Assembly (NCBI GenBank): GCA_963722585.1
Contig: CAVRNU010000017.1
Location: 1 to 64,000 of the forward strand
Source: KBS-96 sp963722585
GTDB lineage: Bacteria > Acidobacteriota > Terriglobia > Bryobacterales > Bryobacteraceae
Reading direction: 5' to 3'
Length of the DNA stretch: 64,000 bases
Shown piece after piece: positions 45,240-54,417 of the stretch; the first letter of the stretch is position 1, and the number at the start of each line of letters is the position of its first letter. The notes beneath the pieces are model-generated. The model saw only the letters and a program-made list of their open reading frames with translations, ran no database searches and was not told the origin of the DNA. Position numbers and translations under genes: made by a program.

Positions 45240-46409
45240 ATGACGAAAACCCGTTCCGGCAAATTAGCAGGCACAAATGCCGTTTATGAATTCCGTTTCA
45301 ACGCGGTTATCCAGTCCGCCGACGAGCTCATCACGCCTTCGAACGAGTCCGCATGGATCGCGCCCGGCCTGATCGACGTGCAGGTAAATGGCTTCGCGGG
45401 CGTCGACTATAACGATCCGAATGCTTCGGCGGACTGCATCGCGCAATCCTTGAGAAGGATGTTTGCTACCGGTGTCACCCGCTGCTTTCCAACGATCATA
45501 ACCGGCTCGAAGGAACGAATGCAGGCCGCCCTCGGAAACGTCACGCGAGCAAAGCGGGCACTCGAGGCAGCCGGAGCGCCCGAGGGCGCTGCCATCGAAG
45601 GCTTCCATGTCGAAGGGCCACACCTTTCGCCGGAAGATGGTCCTCGCGGCGCGCATCCCAAAGAATTCATCCGCCCGCCAGATTTCGACGAGTTCCGTCG
45701 ATGGCAGGAGGCGGCGGAGGGCCTCGTGCGCCTCGTCACGGTTTCACCCGAATGGCCCGAAGCCCCGGACTACATCCGCGCCGTAACTCGCACGGGCGTA
45801 GTAGCGAGTGTCGGCCACACAAAAGCGACTGCCGGGCAGATCCACGCCGCCGTAGAAGCGGGCGCAACCATGTCCACCCATCTCGGCAACGGCGCTCATG
45901 CTGTGCTCCCCAAGACTGCGAACTACATTTGGGATCAACTCGCCGAAGATCGCCTTTCGCCCGGTTTTATCGTGGATGGCATCCATATCCCCGCCGCGTT
46001 TCTTCGCGCCGCGCTCCGTGCAAAGGGCGTTGAACACTCCGTTCTCGTCACCGACGCCGTAATGCCGGCGCTTTGCAAACCGGGTTACTACCGCTTGGGA
46101 TCTGTCGATGTCGAGTTGAAAGAAGGCGGCCGCGTTGTGCTGAAAGGCGGCGAACGGCTCGCTGGTTCCGCATTGCGCATGGACGACGCCATCCCTAACG
46201 CCGTAAGAATGGCCGGCATCTCGTTACGAGACGCGTTGACCATGGCGACTGTCAATCCGGCCCGTGTGTGCCGCGTCTCTGGCCGCCAACGCGGGCTGCA
46301 ACCAGGCGAAAGAGCCGATTTTGTCGGCTATCGCTGGTCGGAATCCGACTCTTCCTTCACCGTTGTTGAAACAATTCTCGATGGTGTAACTGTCTACTCG
46401 AAAGAGTGA
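45240..46409 (+). CDS. nagA: N-acetylglucosamine-6-phosphate deacetylase
   Basis: An amidohydrolase-fold enzyme that deacetylates GlcNAc-6-P, feeding amino-sugar catabolism and cell-wall recycling. The 389 residues show IAPGLIDVQVNGFAGVDYND, HVEGPHLSPEDGPRGAHP with the metal-binding Glu/His region, SVGHTKATAGQIHAAVEAG and STHLGNGAH. The catalytic Asp follows in VTDAVMPA, and the C-terminus reads NPARVCRVSGRQRGLQPGERADFV. The length is normal. No nagB or transporter lies next to it; the superoxide dismutase gene begins 81 bp later. Confidence 0.95.
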   Translation: MTKTRSGKLAGTNAVYEFRFNAVIQSADELITPSNESAWIAPGLIDVQVNGFAGVDYNDPNASADCIAQSLRRMFATGVTRCFPTIITGSKERMQAALGNVTRAKRALEAAGAPEGAAIEGFHVEGPHLSPEDGPRGAHPKEFIRPPDFDEFRRWQEAAEGLVRLVTVSPEWPEAPDYIRAVTRTGVVASVGHTKATAGQIHAAVEAGATMSTHLGNGAHAVLPKTANYIWDQLAEDRLSPGFIVDGIHIPAAFLRAALRAKGVEHSVLVTDAVMPALCKPGYYRLGSVDVELKEGGRVVLKGGERLAGSALRMDDAIPNAVRMAGISLRDALTMATVNPARVCRVSGRQRGLQPGERADFVGYRWSESDSSFTVVETILDGVTVYSKE

Positions 46410-46490
46410 CGCTCTTCCCGATTGCGACCTCAATGCTCCTTACAGCATCCGAAATGCTGAGGACGTAGAATTGATAACCGGAGAGAGATT

Positions 46491-47123
46491 ATGAGTTCTA
46501 CAACGACTTCGACAACTATGGCGTTTTCACTTCCTGCACTTCCCTACCCGGCCGATGCGCTTGAACCGCACATCGACAAAACAACCATGGAGATCCATCA
46601 CGACAAGCACCATGGCGCCTACGTAACGAATTTGAACAAAGCGTTGGAATCGGCTCCAAATCTTGCCGGAAAGAGCCTGGAAGAATTGCTGGCTAATAAC
46701 TGCGCCATCGTGCCGGAAAACATCCGAACGGCCGTCCGCAACAATGGCGGCGGACACGCCAATCACTCGTTCTTCTGGCCCATCCTCACCGCCAAAGGAG
46801 GCGGCGCGCCCACCGGAGAAATTGCGAGTGTCATCAACTCGAATTTCGGCAGCTTCGACAGCTTCAAGGAAAAATTCAATGCTGCTGCCGCCGGACGGTT
46901 CGGTTCAGGATGGGCTTGGCTCGTAAAAGACAAATCGGGCAAGTTCGAAATTATCTCAACCGCCAATCAGGACAGCCCCTTGATGGAAGCAAAGAAACCC
47001 ATTCTGGGCCTCGACGTCTGGGAGCACGCCTATTACTTGAAATATCAGAACCGGCGCCCCGAATACATCGCGGCGTGGTGGCAGGTAGTGAACTGGGCCG
47101 AGGCCAACAAACACTTAAAGTAA
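46491..47123 (+). CDS. Superoxide dismutase (Fe/Mn family)
   Basis: Converts superoxide to O2 and H2O2. The 210 residues include the N-terminal helical hairpin (ALPYPADALEPHIDKTTMEIHHDKHHGAYVTNLN) and the metal ligands His (EPHID), His (GGHANHSFFW), Asp and His (GLDVWEHAYYLKYQNRRPEY). The Gln in STANQDSPL and the GGG before HANH are features usual for the manganese type, but metal use cannot be proved from sequence. ATG 46491 has GGAGAGAG upstream; ATG 46518 (MAFSLPALPY) is also possible. No export signal, so it is cytoplasmic. Confidence 0.95.
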   Translation: MSSTTTSTTMAFSLPALPYPADALEPHIDKTTMEIHHDKHHGAYVTNLNKALESAPNLAGKSLEELLANNCAIVPENIRTAVRNNGGGHANHSFFWPILTAKGGGAPTGEIASVINSNFGSFDSFKEKFNAAAAGRFGSGWAWLVKDKSGKFEIISTANQDSPLMEAKKPILGLDVWEHAYYLKYQNRRPEYIAAWWQVVNWAEANKHLK

Positions 47124-47157
47124 AACTTTATTTTAGGATGAAAGCAATACTTTAAGT
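47113..47157 (+). terminator. Inverted repeat overlapping the end of the SOD gene
   Basis: ACTTAAAGT (47113-47121) and ACTTTAAGT (47149-47157) form a 9-bp inverted repeat around a 27-nt loop, overlapping the SOD stop codon. The stem is AT-rich, so it is only a weak terminator candidate. Confidence 0.3.
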
Positions 47158-47189
47158 TTGGGCGGGGCCACCCTCGCCTCGCCCTCTCC

Positions 47190-47411
47190 CTATACCGCGT
47201 GTCGGCGCGTCTTTCCTAACATGTGTCCCGCCTTCGACAGCGCTTGCCGCTCCGCTTCTTCAGGAGTCGAAGCGCTGAAGCGCGCTAGCGTGGCGCCGGG
47301 TGAAACATTATCAGCCTCGCATACATATTCGTCGCCTATTTTATAGCTCACTACGCGAACCGGCCAACCGGACAACTCAAGCGTTCTCTCCTGGTAGTTC
47401 TCCGCCTTCAT
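47190..47411 (-). CDS. Small conserved-type protein of unknown function
   Basis: A 73-residue protein: MKAENYQERTLELSGWPVRV, SYKIGDEYVCEADNVSPGAT and STPEEAERQALSKAGHML. The composition and the YKIGDEYVCEADNVSPGA strand pattern suggest a small HicB-like or dsRBD-like alpha/beta fold, but no family is certain. It is encoded just downstream of the rhodanese gene (12-bp gap, same strand), so they are probably co-transcribed. Confidence 0.65.
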   Translation of the reverse strand: MKAENYQERTLELSGWPVRVVSYKIGDEYVCEADNVSPGATLARFSASTPEEAERQALSKAGHMLGKTRRHAV

Positions 47412-47422
47412 TGATATCCCTG

Positions 47423-48289
47423 TTATGCGGCAGCGCTCTTGGCAGCGCCCCTCTCAATCGGAGCTGCCACCAGGTTGCCCCATTCGGTCCACGATCCGTC
47501 ATAGTTGACGACGTTCTCGTATCCAAGCAGGTACTTCAACACAAACCACGAATGACTCGATCGCTCGCCGATCCGGCAATACGCGATAACAGGCTTCGAT
47601 CCGTCGACGCCTTCGCCCTTGTAAAGCGCGCGTAGTTCCTCCGCGCTCTTGAATGTGCCATCGTCGTTGCAAGCCTTGCCCCATGGAATGCTGCGCGCTC
47701 CCGGTATGTGGCCGCCCCGCTGGCAGGTTTCCGGTAAACCCGGAGGCGCGAGAATTTCGCCGGTAAACTCCTGCGGGCTTCGCACATCCACCAGCTGCGC
47801 CGCGCCGTTTGAAACCGACTCCATCACCTTCGGCAGCAAGGCCCGAATGGAATAATCGAACGAGCGCGGTTTCGAATATCGCGATTTAGCATAGCTCGGA
47901 ACTTCTTTGCTTAGCTCTCTGCCTTCCGCAATCCACTTCTTCCGGCCGCCATTCAACAACCGCACATCGTTGTGCCCGTAAATCTTCAATTGCCAGAATG
48001 CCCAGGCAGCGAACCAGTTGTTGTTATCGCCATAGAGAACGATGGTGGTGTCGGGAGCAATCCCTGATGTCGTGAGCAGGTCCTCCAGTTGCCCCCACGG
48101 TACAATGTCCCGCTTCACCGTGTCGCAGAGCTGTGAATTCCATGCCCAGGCGATCGCCCCGGGAATGTGACCCTGCGCATAAGCCGATGTCTCAACGTCC
48201 ACCTCAACAAGGCGAACACCCTCGTTGCTCTTGTGCTGGTCGGCCCAATCCGTCGAAACCAGCAACTCGGGGTGAGCATACTCTGCCAT
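47423..48289 (-). CDS. Sulfurtransferase with two rhodanese domains
   Basis: A 288-residue thiosulfate- or 3-mercaptopyruvate-type sulfurtransferase. The inactive first rhodanese domain runs from LLVSTDWADQHKSNEGVRLVEVD to about residue 140. The catalytic second domain has QLVDVRSPQEFTGEI and the active-site Cys in AYCRIGERSSHSWFVL (CRIGER loop, as in TST enzymes). ATG 48289 is preferred because GGAGGG lies seven bases upstream; GTG 48307 is in frame. No signal peptide, so it is cytoplasmic, for sulfur or cyanide metabolism. Confidence 0.93.
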   Translation of the reverse strand: MAEYAHPELLVSTDWADQHKSNEGVRLVEVDVETSAYAQGHIPGAIAWAWNSQLCDTVKRDIVPWGQLEDLLTTSGIAPDTTIVLYGDNNNWFAAWAFWQLKIYGHNDVRLLNGGRKKWIAEGRELSKEVPSYAKSRYSKPRSFDYSIRALLPKVMESVSNGAAQLVDVRSPQEFTGEILAPPGLPETCQRGGHIPGARSIPWGKACNDDGTFKSAEELRALYKGEGVDGSKPVIAYCRIGERSSHSWFVLKYLLGYENVVNYDGSWTEWGNLVAAPIERGAAKSAAA

Positions 48290-48410
48290 TTCAGACCCTC
48301 CGTTCACGATGGTAGCAAAGTAAGCGCTCGATAGGAACCAAACTCTATCGACGAAAGGGTGATTGCGCCTGCAGAAACCCCGCGCCCCAGCCAGTCGTCA
48401 AACTGCGATA

Positions 48411-49097
48411 ATGGGTTCGTTTTTTCAGATGCGCCTCATCGCTTTGGGTTCGTTTGTTCTTGCCGTACCCGCGCTGGTTTTCGCGAGTCACAAGGTGGTG
48501 AGCCCCACGACAACCTCCGCAAACGACAAAGTAGAGGTCACCGCCACGCTCACGTTGGCCGAACCTGAAGTGGCTCAGAAGCTTGGGGCAGATCCCGGCA
48601 AAGGCGTCGTGCTCGTTGAAGTACGGGTCTCGCCTAAGACAGATAAAGGCCTGCGCGTTAGCCCGGACGATTTCATTCTTCTAGCTCACGACGACGGCCA
48701 GCGGTCGCAACCGTATGAACCGGAACAATTGGCGGGAAAAGGCGGTTTGGTGCTTTCGCAGGGGCCCGGAACACCAGGAGGCCTCAGCAGGACTCCCGGC
48801 GCGCCCATCGGCCAAGACCCTACCACCGGAAGAGTACAGCGAATGCCAGGCGGTGGAAACGGAATCGGGAACTCAGGCAGCAGTCAAGGCAGCATAAAGA
48901 CCCAAGCAAACGACAAGGATAAAGGGAACTCAACGCTCTTGACCGTGATGAAGGCTAAGCAGCTGCCGGACACAACCGCAACCGACGAAGTCAGTGGATA
49001 CCTGCTATTTCCTCTCGATGGTAAGCACAAGCTGAAGAACATGGCTGTGCTTTACCGAGGCGCGGGCGGCCGCCTGGACCTCGATTTCGAGCATTAA
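48411..49097 (+). CDS. Secreted protein of unknown function (paralogous to 31297-31971)
   Basis: About 228 residues with a signal peptide (MRLIALGSFVLAVPALVFAS). A beta-rich domain follows (VLVEVRVSPKTDKGLRVSPDDFILLAHDDG), then a Gly/Pro/Ser-rich centre (GPGTPGGLSRTPGAP, GGGNGIGNSGSSQGS) and a terminal beta segment GYLLFPLDGKHKLKNMAVLY ending GGRLDLDFEH. The order and several residues match the protein at 31297, pointing to one acidobacterial exported family. Starts at ATG 48411 or 48429; neither has a strong ribosome site. No known domain is recognised. Confidence 0.7.
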   Translation: MGSFFQMRLIALGSFVLAVPALVFASHKVVSPTTTSANDKVEVTATLTLAEPEVAQKLGADPGKGVVLVEVRVSPKTDKGLRVSPDDFILLAHDDGQRSQPYEPEQLAGKGGLVLSQGPGTPGGLSRTPGAPIGQDPTTGRVQRMPGGGNGIGNSGSSQGSIKTQANDKDKGNSTLLTVMKAKQLPDTTATDEVSGYLLFPLDGKHKLKNMAVLYRGAGGRLDLDFEH

Positions 49098-49142
49098 GAA
49101 TCGCAACGCGTGCGTCGCTAGCTGCTCATCCGCTCCCTCGCG

Positions 49143-49164
49143 GGCGCCGCTCGGAGACGGCGCC
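49143..49164. terminator. GC-rich hairpin between convergent genes
   Basis: GGCGCCG-CTCGGAGA-CGGCGCC, a 7-bp perfect stem, between the convergent genes ending at 49097 and 49206. It has no T-run, so it may be a weak bidirectional terminator or simply a structured spacer. Confidence 0.4.
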
Positions 49165-49205
49165 GAATCGAGCCGCGACCGCGAGAAAGCTGTGATTACC
49201 GTGTT

Positions 49206-49520
49206 TTAGCTGGCCTTCTTTATCGAGGCGATGGTAATCGTGTCCCCATTTACGGTGCCATCGATGGTCACATGCTGACCCGCCATCGCCTTGGCCTTTG
49301 CCATGGAATCGGCGTCAAACTTCAATACCTTCCCTTCGGACACGAAAACCGGGTCCGCGCCCTTCTTCATGATGCAGGCTTTCGTGCATGCCACATCTTT
49401 CGCAGTGCTGCCGTCATGCTTGCATTGCGAGTCGCCGATGAAGCCGGTCATATCTTCGGCCATTGCGCTCACAGCACCCAGGGCGGACAACATCATGGTT
49501 GCTACGACGAGTTTTTTCAT
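49206..49520 (-). CDS. Small secreted DUF5818-like protein
   Basis: A 104-residue protein with a signal peptide (KKLVVATMMLSALGAVSAMA). Its mature part, GFIGDSQCKHDGSTAKDVACTKACIMKKGADPVFVSEGKVLKF followed by GQHVTIDGTVNGDTITIASI, has three conserved cysteines. It looks like the small exported beta-barrel (DUF5818-type) proteins common in Acidobacteriota, whose function is unknown. GGAGGG lies upstream of ATG 49520. Confidence 0.75.
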   Translation of the reverse strand: MKKLVVATMMLSALGAVSAMAEDMTGFIGDSQCKHDGSTAKDVACTKACIMKKGADPVFVSEGKVLKFDADSMAKAKAMAGQHVTIDGTVNGDTITIASIKKAS

Positions 49521-49645
49521 AAAATCCCTCCAGAGAGTCTCTCCGGCCTTATTTTAGGACGGATACCTGTTCGCGTGTACGATGCTGGGGTGAAAGGCCC
49601 CGATAGATTTATTCGCATTAACGCCAGTTCACTTGAACCGGACCA

Positions 49646-51313
49646 TTATACTTCCAGAATGACCGGCATGATCAAGGGCCTGCGTTGGGTTTGTTTGGTT
49701 AAGAAACGTTTAAGATCGGCCCTGATCTTCTCCTGCATCACCCCCCAGTCGCTCAGTTCCTCGGCAGTAGACAATTCGAGCGTCTTTGCCACCACCGAGC
49801 GCGCGCTCTGAAGAACCTCGGCTCCTTCACTGCCGATGAAACCCCGGCTCACAATTTCCGGCAATCCCTCGCTCTTGCCGGTGTGCTTATCGATAGCAAT
49901 CACCGGAAGAACAAATCCGTCCTCGGCGAGGTGGCGCCGGTCGCGAATAATCATGTCCTCAACGACGTCGTCGAGCGATCCCGAATCGATGCAAACGCGG
50001 CCCACCGTGACCTTCTCTCCGCGCCGCGCGCCCATCGGATCCAGCTCCAGCGTTTCGCCGGTCTCGAGCACAAACGAGTTTTCCAGGCCCAACGATCTCA
50101 GGTGCGAGGCGAGTTGCGCGTGCCTGGCAAGCTGCCGGTACTCGCCATGGATCGGGAGGAAATAGCGAGGCCGAACCAGGTTCAGAATCAGTTTTAACTC
50201 CTCTTCGCTCGCATGGCCCGAGACGTGGATGGGCGGATTCATCGACCCGTACACAACATCCACGCCCCGCCGCGCAATATGATTCAACATGCGGAAAATC
50301 GGTTTTTCGTTCCCTGGTATGATGCGCGCGCTCAAGGCAACCGTGTCGCCCGGTTCCAGATACAGATTCTTATGGTTATCCACGGCGACCCGCGACATCG
50401 CCGACATTGGCTCGCCCTGGGTTCCCGATACAATGACGGCGACTTTGTCGCGTGCCATCTGCATAATGTCCTGCGGCCGTAGCAGCGTGGAATCGGGAAT
50501 CGTCAACAGGCCCAAACTGTGTGCAATCTCCGTGACGCTCAGCATGCTGCGCCCGAGAAAGGCAACTTTCCGTTCGTACTCCGCCGCAAGGTCGAGAATC
50601 TGTTGCAGACGATGAATGGACGAGCTGAAACAGGAAATGACGATGCGCTGCTCGCATCTCGCGAACAATTCTTCCAGGCGAGGACGGACCGCCCGCTCGC
50701 TTTCCGTGTAGCCGGGCCGGTCGACATTGGTCGAATCGGACATCAACAGCAGAACGCCGCGTTTGCCATAGTCGGCCAGAGTGTGGAGATCGAACAGCTC
50801 GTTATCCGTCGGCGTCGGATCTACTTTAAAGTCGCCTGTGTGGATGACAACGCCCAGCGGCGTAGTGATCGCGAGCGCCACCGCGCTCACAATCGAGTGC
50901 GTCACGCGAATGAACTCGATCCCAAACTGGCCGATTTGAATGCGGTCGCCAGGCTTCACCACATTGAGCTTGGCAGTGTTGAGCAGCTCGTGCTCCTCCA
51001 GCCGGCGCTCTACCAGAGCCAACGTAAACTCCGTGCCGTAGATGGGCAGATTCAGGCTGCCTAAAAGAAATGGAACGCCCCCAATGTGATCTTCATGGCC
51101 GTGCGTCAGCAGCAATGCCCGCACATGCTGCGCGTTTTGCTCCAGATATGTGAAATCCGGAGTCACAATATCGACGCCGAGCAACTCAGCGTCCGGGAAC
51201 ATCATTCCCGCATCGATAACGATGATGTCGTCTCCATAACGCAGCGCCATGGAGTTCATGCCGAACTCGCCGAGCCCACCCAGCGGCACGACCTGAAGCT
51301 TCCTATCAGACAT
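49646..51313 (-). CDS. rnj: Ribonuclease J
   Basis: A metallo-beta-lactamase/beta-CASP RNase (5'-exonuclease and endonuclease) for mRNA and rRNA processing. The 555 residues include PLGGLGEFGMNSMAL, the zinc motif LLTHGHEDHIGGVPFLL, VVIHTGDFKVDPTPTDN, the beta-CASP motifs SDSTNVDRPGYT and SCFSSSIHRLQQI, SGTQGEPMSAMSRVA, and HVSGHASEEELKLIL then PIHGEYRQL. ATG 51313 gives MSDRKLQVVPLGGL, the normal family start. It is followed by no obvious partner gene. Confidence 0.96.
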   Translation of the reverse strand: MSDRKLQVVPLGGLGEFGMNSMALRYGDDIIVIDAGMMFPDAELLGVDIVTPDFTYLEQNAQHVRALLLTHGHEDHIGGVPFLLGSLNLPIYGTEFTLALVERRLEEHELLNTAKLNVVKPGDRIQIGQFGIEFIRVTHSIVSAVALAITTPLGVVIHTGDFKVDPTPTDNELFDLHTLADYGKRGVLLLMSDSTNVDRPGYTESERAVRPRLEELFARCEQRIVISCFSSSIHRLQQILDLAAEYERKVAFLGRSMLSVTEIAHSLGLLTIPDSTLLRPQDIMQMARDKVAVIVSGTQGEPMSAMSRVAVDNHKNLYLEPGDTVALSARIIPGNEKPIFRMLNHIARRGVDVVYGSMNPPIHVSGHASEEELKLILNLVRPRYFLPIHGEYRQLARHAQLASHLRSLGLENSFVLETGETLELDPMGARRGEKVTVGRVCIDSGSLDDVVEDMIIRDRRHLAEDGFVLPVIAIDKHTGKSEGLPEIVSRGFIGSEGAEVLQSARSVVAKTLELSTAEELSDWGVMQEKIRADLKRFLTKQTQRRPLIMPVILEV

Positions 51314-51392
51314 AAGAAACGACAAGCGTAGCATGCAGGAACATCAATCCTGCCCGCCTCCGCGGCGGCCGCTTAGCAGCAACTTCTACAGG

Positions 51393-51728
51393 TCACTTTT
51401 GCTTGGCGATGATCTTGTCTTTGATCTTGCTATAAGTCGCCGAGGGAATAATCTTCTTCTGAACAAGCTCGGTCTTGGTTTTATAGGGCCTGTTCGCTAT
51501 GATCTTTTGCGAATAGGCTTTGCCGATGCCCGGTAGGGCATCGAGTTCCTCCGCTGTAGCTGAGTTTATATCGACAAGATTTACCTTGGTCGAACTGGCA
51601 GCCTTACTTTGTGTGGGCGTGTTCGCCGCGGCGCTTGTCGATTTGCTGCTCGTAGCTTGAGATGAAGGCCCCGCAAGCAACGAAAGAGACGCAGCCGCGG
51701 CCAGGATGAAAAGCCGAATCAGACGCAT
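51393..51728 (-). CDS. Exported helix-hairpin-helix (ComEA-like) protein
   Basis: A 111-residue protein with a signal peptide (LIRLFILAAAASLSLLAG), a Ser/Thr/Ala-rich linker and a C-terminal HhH domain (VDINSATAEELDALPGIGKAYSQKIIANRPYKTKTEL). ComEA-type proteins bind DNA at the cell surface during uptake, but in Acidobacteriota short HhH proteins of this kind are numerous and their role is unproven. GGGGGG lies nine bases before ATG 51728. It lies between gyrA and rnj, all on the minus strand. Confidence 0.88.
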   Translation of the reverse strand: MRLIRLFILAAAASLSLLAGPSSQATSSKSTSAAANTPTQSKAASSTKVNLVDINSATAEELDALPGIGKAYSQKIIANRPYKTKTELVQKKIIPSATYSKIKDKIIAKQK

Positions 51729-51788
51729 TGATATGTTCCCCCCTTGGTCCGATATCCGATCAGAGAATCATCATAGTACGCCCGGGTG

Positions 51789-51878
51789 GCGCACGCTTTA
51801 GCGTGCTGGAGCGAGCTTTAGCTTGCTCTCGGCCAACTGCGGGCTGAAGCCCTCAGCGGCACGCTGAAGCGTGCGCCA
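51789..51878. repeat. Nested palindromic intergenic element
   Basis: The outer arms TGGCGCACGCTTTAGCGTGC (51789-51808) and its near-complement (51859-51878, 19 of 20 matching) are each also a hairpin. Inside are GAGCGAGCTTTAGCTTGCTC and GGGCTGAAGCCC. It lies five bases after the gyrA stop and may double as its terminator. Related TGGCGCACGC hairpins occur at 60636 and 63291. Confidence 0.8.
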
Positions 51879-51882
51879 CACC

Positions 51883-54417
51883 CTACTGCAGCGGCAGCTC
51901 AGGCCCCTTTTCTTCGTCTTCCACCGCTTCAGGAACGATACACGCCGCAGCCACCTTATCGTCTTCCGCCATTTTGACGATGCGCACGCCTTGCGCCGAC
52001 CGGCCAGTCTCACGGATGTGATCGGAATCGACCCGAATGATCTGCCCATTGCACGTGATGACCATCAAATCGGTATTTTCCTTGATTGGCAGAACCTCGA
52101 CCACTTTGCCGATTTTCGGCGTAATCTTCATATTGATGACGCCCTTGGCCCCGCGGGCGGTCAACCGATAGTCCTTCAAAGGCGTACGCTTCCCGAATCC
52201 GTTTTCGGAGATGCTGAGGATGAACCAGTCGTCTTCCACAGCGGCGACTCCAACCAGGTAATCGCCTTTCCGCAGATCCATCGCTCTAACACCGCGCGCC
52301 GGCCGTCCCATAGCCCGTACTTCGTCTTCCTTAAAGCGGCTTGCCATGCCTTCATGCGAGCCAAGGAAGACGTAATTGTTGCCATTGGTAATCTTGGCTC
52401 CGAGCAGTTCGTCACCGTCGTCGAGCGCTACCGCGATAATGCCCGCCGATCTGGGATTATCAAATTCGGTTAGCTCGCATTTCTTGATGACGGCGTTCTT
52501 GGTCACCATGATGATGTACTGGCCCTGTACAAAATCTTTTACCGCGAGAAACGCCTTCACGGCTTCATCTGGCTGCAGGTTGATCAGACCTGAAATGTGC
52601 TTGCCTTTGCTGGCGGTGCTGGCGTCGGGAATCTCATAGATCTTTAGCCAATAGACACGCCCCTTATTGGTGAACAGCAGCAGATAGGCGTGCGTCGAGG
52701 CGATCAGCAGGTGTTCGACCATATCCTCCGATCGCGTGCCCATTCCAATCCGTCCCTTGCCTCCTCGCGATTGGCGCCTATAGGTATCGACGGCGGTGCG
52801 TTTCAAATAACCGCCGCGCGAAACCGTGACAGCCACGTCTTCCACCTGCACCAGGTCCTCGAGCCTGATTTCGCCCGTATCCTCGATAATCTCTGTGCGG
52901 CGCTTGTCCCCGAAATCCTTCTGGACCTCTTTCAGTTCCTTGACAATGAGGCTGCGCAGCACCTTCTCCGATCCGAGAATCTCCAGATATTCGCCGATCA
53001 TCCGTTGAATTTCGGCAAGCTCATCGACGATCTTCTGCTGCTCCATGCCGGTCAGGCGCTGAAGTTGCAGCTCGATAATGGCCTGGGCCTGTTTTTCCGT
53101 GAATTCAAACCGTCCGATCAGGCTTTCACGCGCCTCTTTCGGAGTCTTTGCGGCGCGAATCATTTGGATCACTTCGTCGAGATGATCGAGCGCCCTCTTA
53201 AACCCAAGCAAAAGATGCTCGCGATCGCGCGCCTTCCGCAGCAAGTAGTCCGTGCGGCGTCGAACCACGTCTTGCCGGTGGTCGATGAACCGCTTGATTA
53301 CCTCGATCAAACCGAGCTCGCGCGGCTGCCCGTTTACGATGCTCAGCATGATGACGCCGAAATTGATCTGCATCTGCGTGTGCTTGTGCAGGTTGTTCAA
53401 GATGATTTCGGCCTGCTCGCCACGCTTCAGCTCAATCACGATCCGCATTCCGTCGCGATCGCTTTCATCGCGGACATCGGAAATGCCTTCGATTTTCTTG
53501 TCCGCCACCAGCGCGGCGATTTGCTCAATCAGCCGCGACTTATTCACTTGGAAGGGGATCTCGGTGACAATGATCGCTTCCCGATCCTTGCCGGTTTTTT
53601 CCGTCGCCGCGCGAGCGCGAAGCTTCAAACTTCCGCGCCCTTTGACGTAGTAATCGACGATTCCCTGTCGTCCCAGAATGAAGCCGCCGGTCGGGAAGTC
53701 CGGCCCCGGAACCATTTCGAGGACTTTTGCCAATGGCGTTTTGGGATCGTGCACCAAAGCAATGGTCGCGTCGACAATCTCCTTCAGATTGTGCGGCGGA
53801 ATGTTCGTTGCCATGCCAACCGCAATGCCCGAGCCGCCGTTAATCAACAGATTGGGCGCGCGTGTGGGAAGAACCTCCGGCTCAACCTCGCTGTCGTCAT
53901 AATTGGGCCGGAAATCGACAGTTTCTTTGTCGATGTCTTCGAGCAGGGTATCCGAAATGCGCGACAACCGCGCTTCGGTGTAACGCATTGCCGCGGGAGG
54001 ATCGCCATCCACCGATCCAAAGTTTCCCTGCCCGTCGATGAGCGGATAGCGCATCGAAAACGTCTGCGCCATCCGAACTAGGGAATCGTACACCGGCGCA
54101 TCGCCATGTGGGTGAAACTTCCCGAGTACTTCTCCCACAATCTTGGCGCACTTGCGCGTGGGCCGGTTAAAATGCAGCCCCATTTCATGGAGGCCAAACA
54201 GAATCCGGCGATGAACGGGCTTTAAGCCATCCCGCACATCCGGCAGCGCCCGGCCAATGATGACACTCATCGCGTAATCGAGGTACGAGCGCTTCATCTC
54301 GTCTTCGATGTTGATGGGAATCAGGTTCTGGTTACCGCCGGGCGGCGAGAGCGGTCCGCCGCCGCTTCCGTTCTTGGGCGGTTGCTGAGGTGGGGTCGGT
54401 TCGTCTTGGTCGGGCAA
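51883..54417 (-). CDS. gyrA: DNA gyrase subunit A
   Basis: The breakage-rejoining subunit of gyrase, 844 residues. It has DYAMSVIIGRALPDVRDGLKPVHRRIL, the active-site Tyr in AAMRYTEARL and six C-terminal beta-pinwheel repeats. The GyrA-box variant QSRGGKGRIGMG supports gyrase rather than ParC. The quinolone-resistance region reads KFHPHGDAPVYDSLVRMAQ, with Ala at the Escherichia coli Ser83 position and the Asp87 equivalent kept. The Pro/Gly-rich N-terminal 30 residues are an extension. Translation starts at TTG 54417, six bases after AGGAG. Confidence 0.97.
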   Translation of the reverse strand: MPDQDEPTPPQQPPKNGSGGGPLSPPGGNQNLIPINIEDEMKRSYLDYAMSVIIGRALPDVRDGLKPVHRRILFGLHEMGLHFNRPTRKCAKIVGEVLGKFHPHGDAPVYDSLVRMAQTFSMRYPLIDGQGNFGSVDGDPPAAMRYTEARLSRISDTLLEDIDKETVDFRPNYDDSEVEPEVLPTRAPNLLINGGSGIAVGMATNIPPHNLKEIVDATIALVHDPKTPLAKVLEMVPGPDFPTGGFILGRQGIVDYYVKGRGSLKLRARAATEKTGKDREAIIVTEIPFQVNKSRLIEQIAALVADKKIEGISDVRDESDRDGMRIVIELKRGEQAEIILNNLHKHTQMQINFGVIMLSIVNGQPRELGLIEVIKRFIDHRQDVVRRRTDYLLRKARDREHLLLGFKRALDHLDEVIQMIRAAKTPKEARESLIGRFEFTEKQAQAIIELQLQRLTGMEQQKIVDELAEIQRMIGEYLEILGSEKVLRSLIVKELKEVQKDFGDKRRTEIIEDTGEIRLEDLVQVEDVAVTVSRGGYLKRTAVDTYRRQSRGGKGRIGMGTRSEDMVEHLLIASTHAYLLLFTNKGRVYWLKIYEIPDASTASKGKHISGLINLQPDEAVKAFLAVKDFVQGQYIIMVTKNAVIKKCELTEFDNPRSAGIIAVALDDGDELLGAKITNGNNYVFLGSHEGMASRFKEDEVRAMGRPARGVRAMDLRKGDYLVGVAAVEDDWFILSISENGFGKRTPLKDYRLTARGAKGVINMKITPKIGKVVEVLPIKENTDLMVITCNGQIIRVDSDHIRETGRSAQGVRIVKMAEDDKVAAACIVPEAVEDEEKGPELPLQ

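Noticed and set aside
52690..54081. A 463-codon plus-strand open frame
   Set aside because: Entirely antisense to gyrA, whose motifs are unmistakable.
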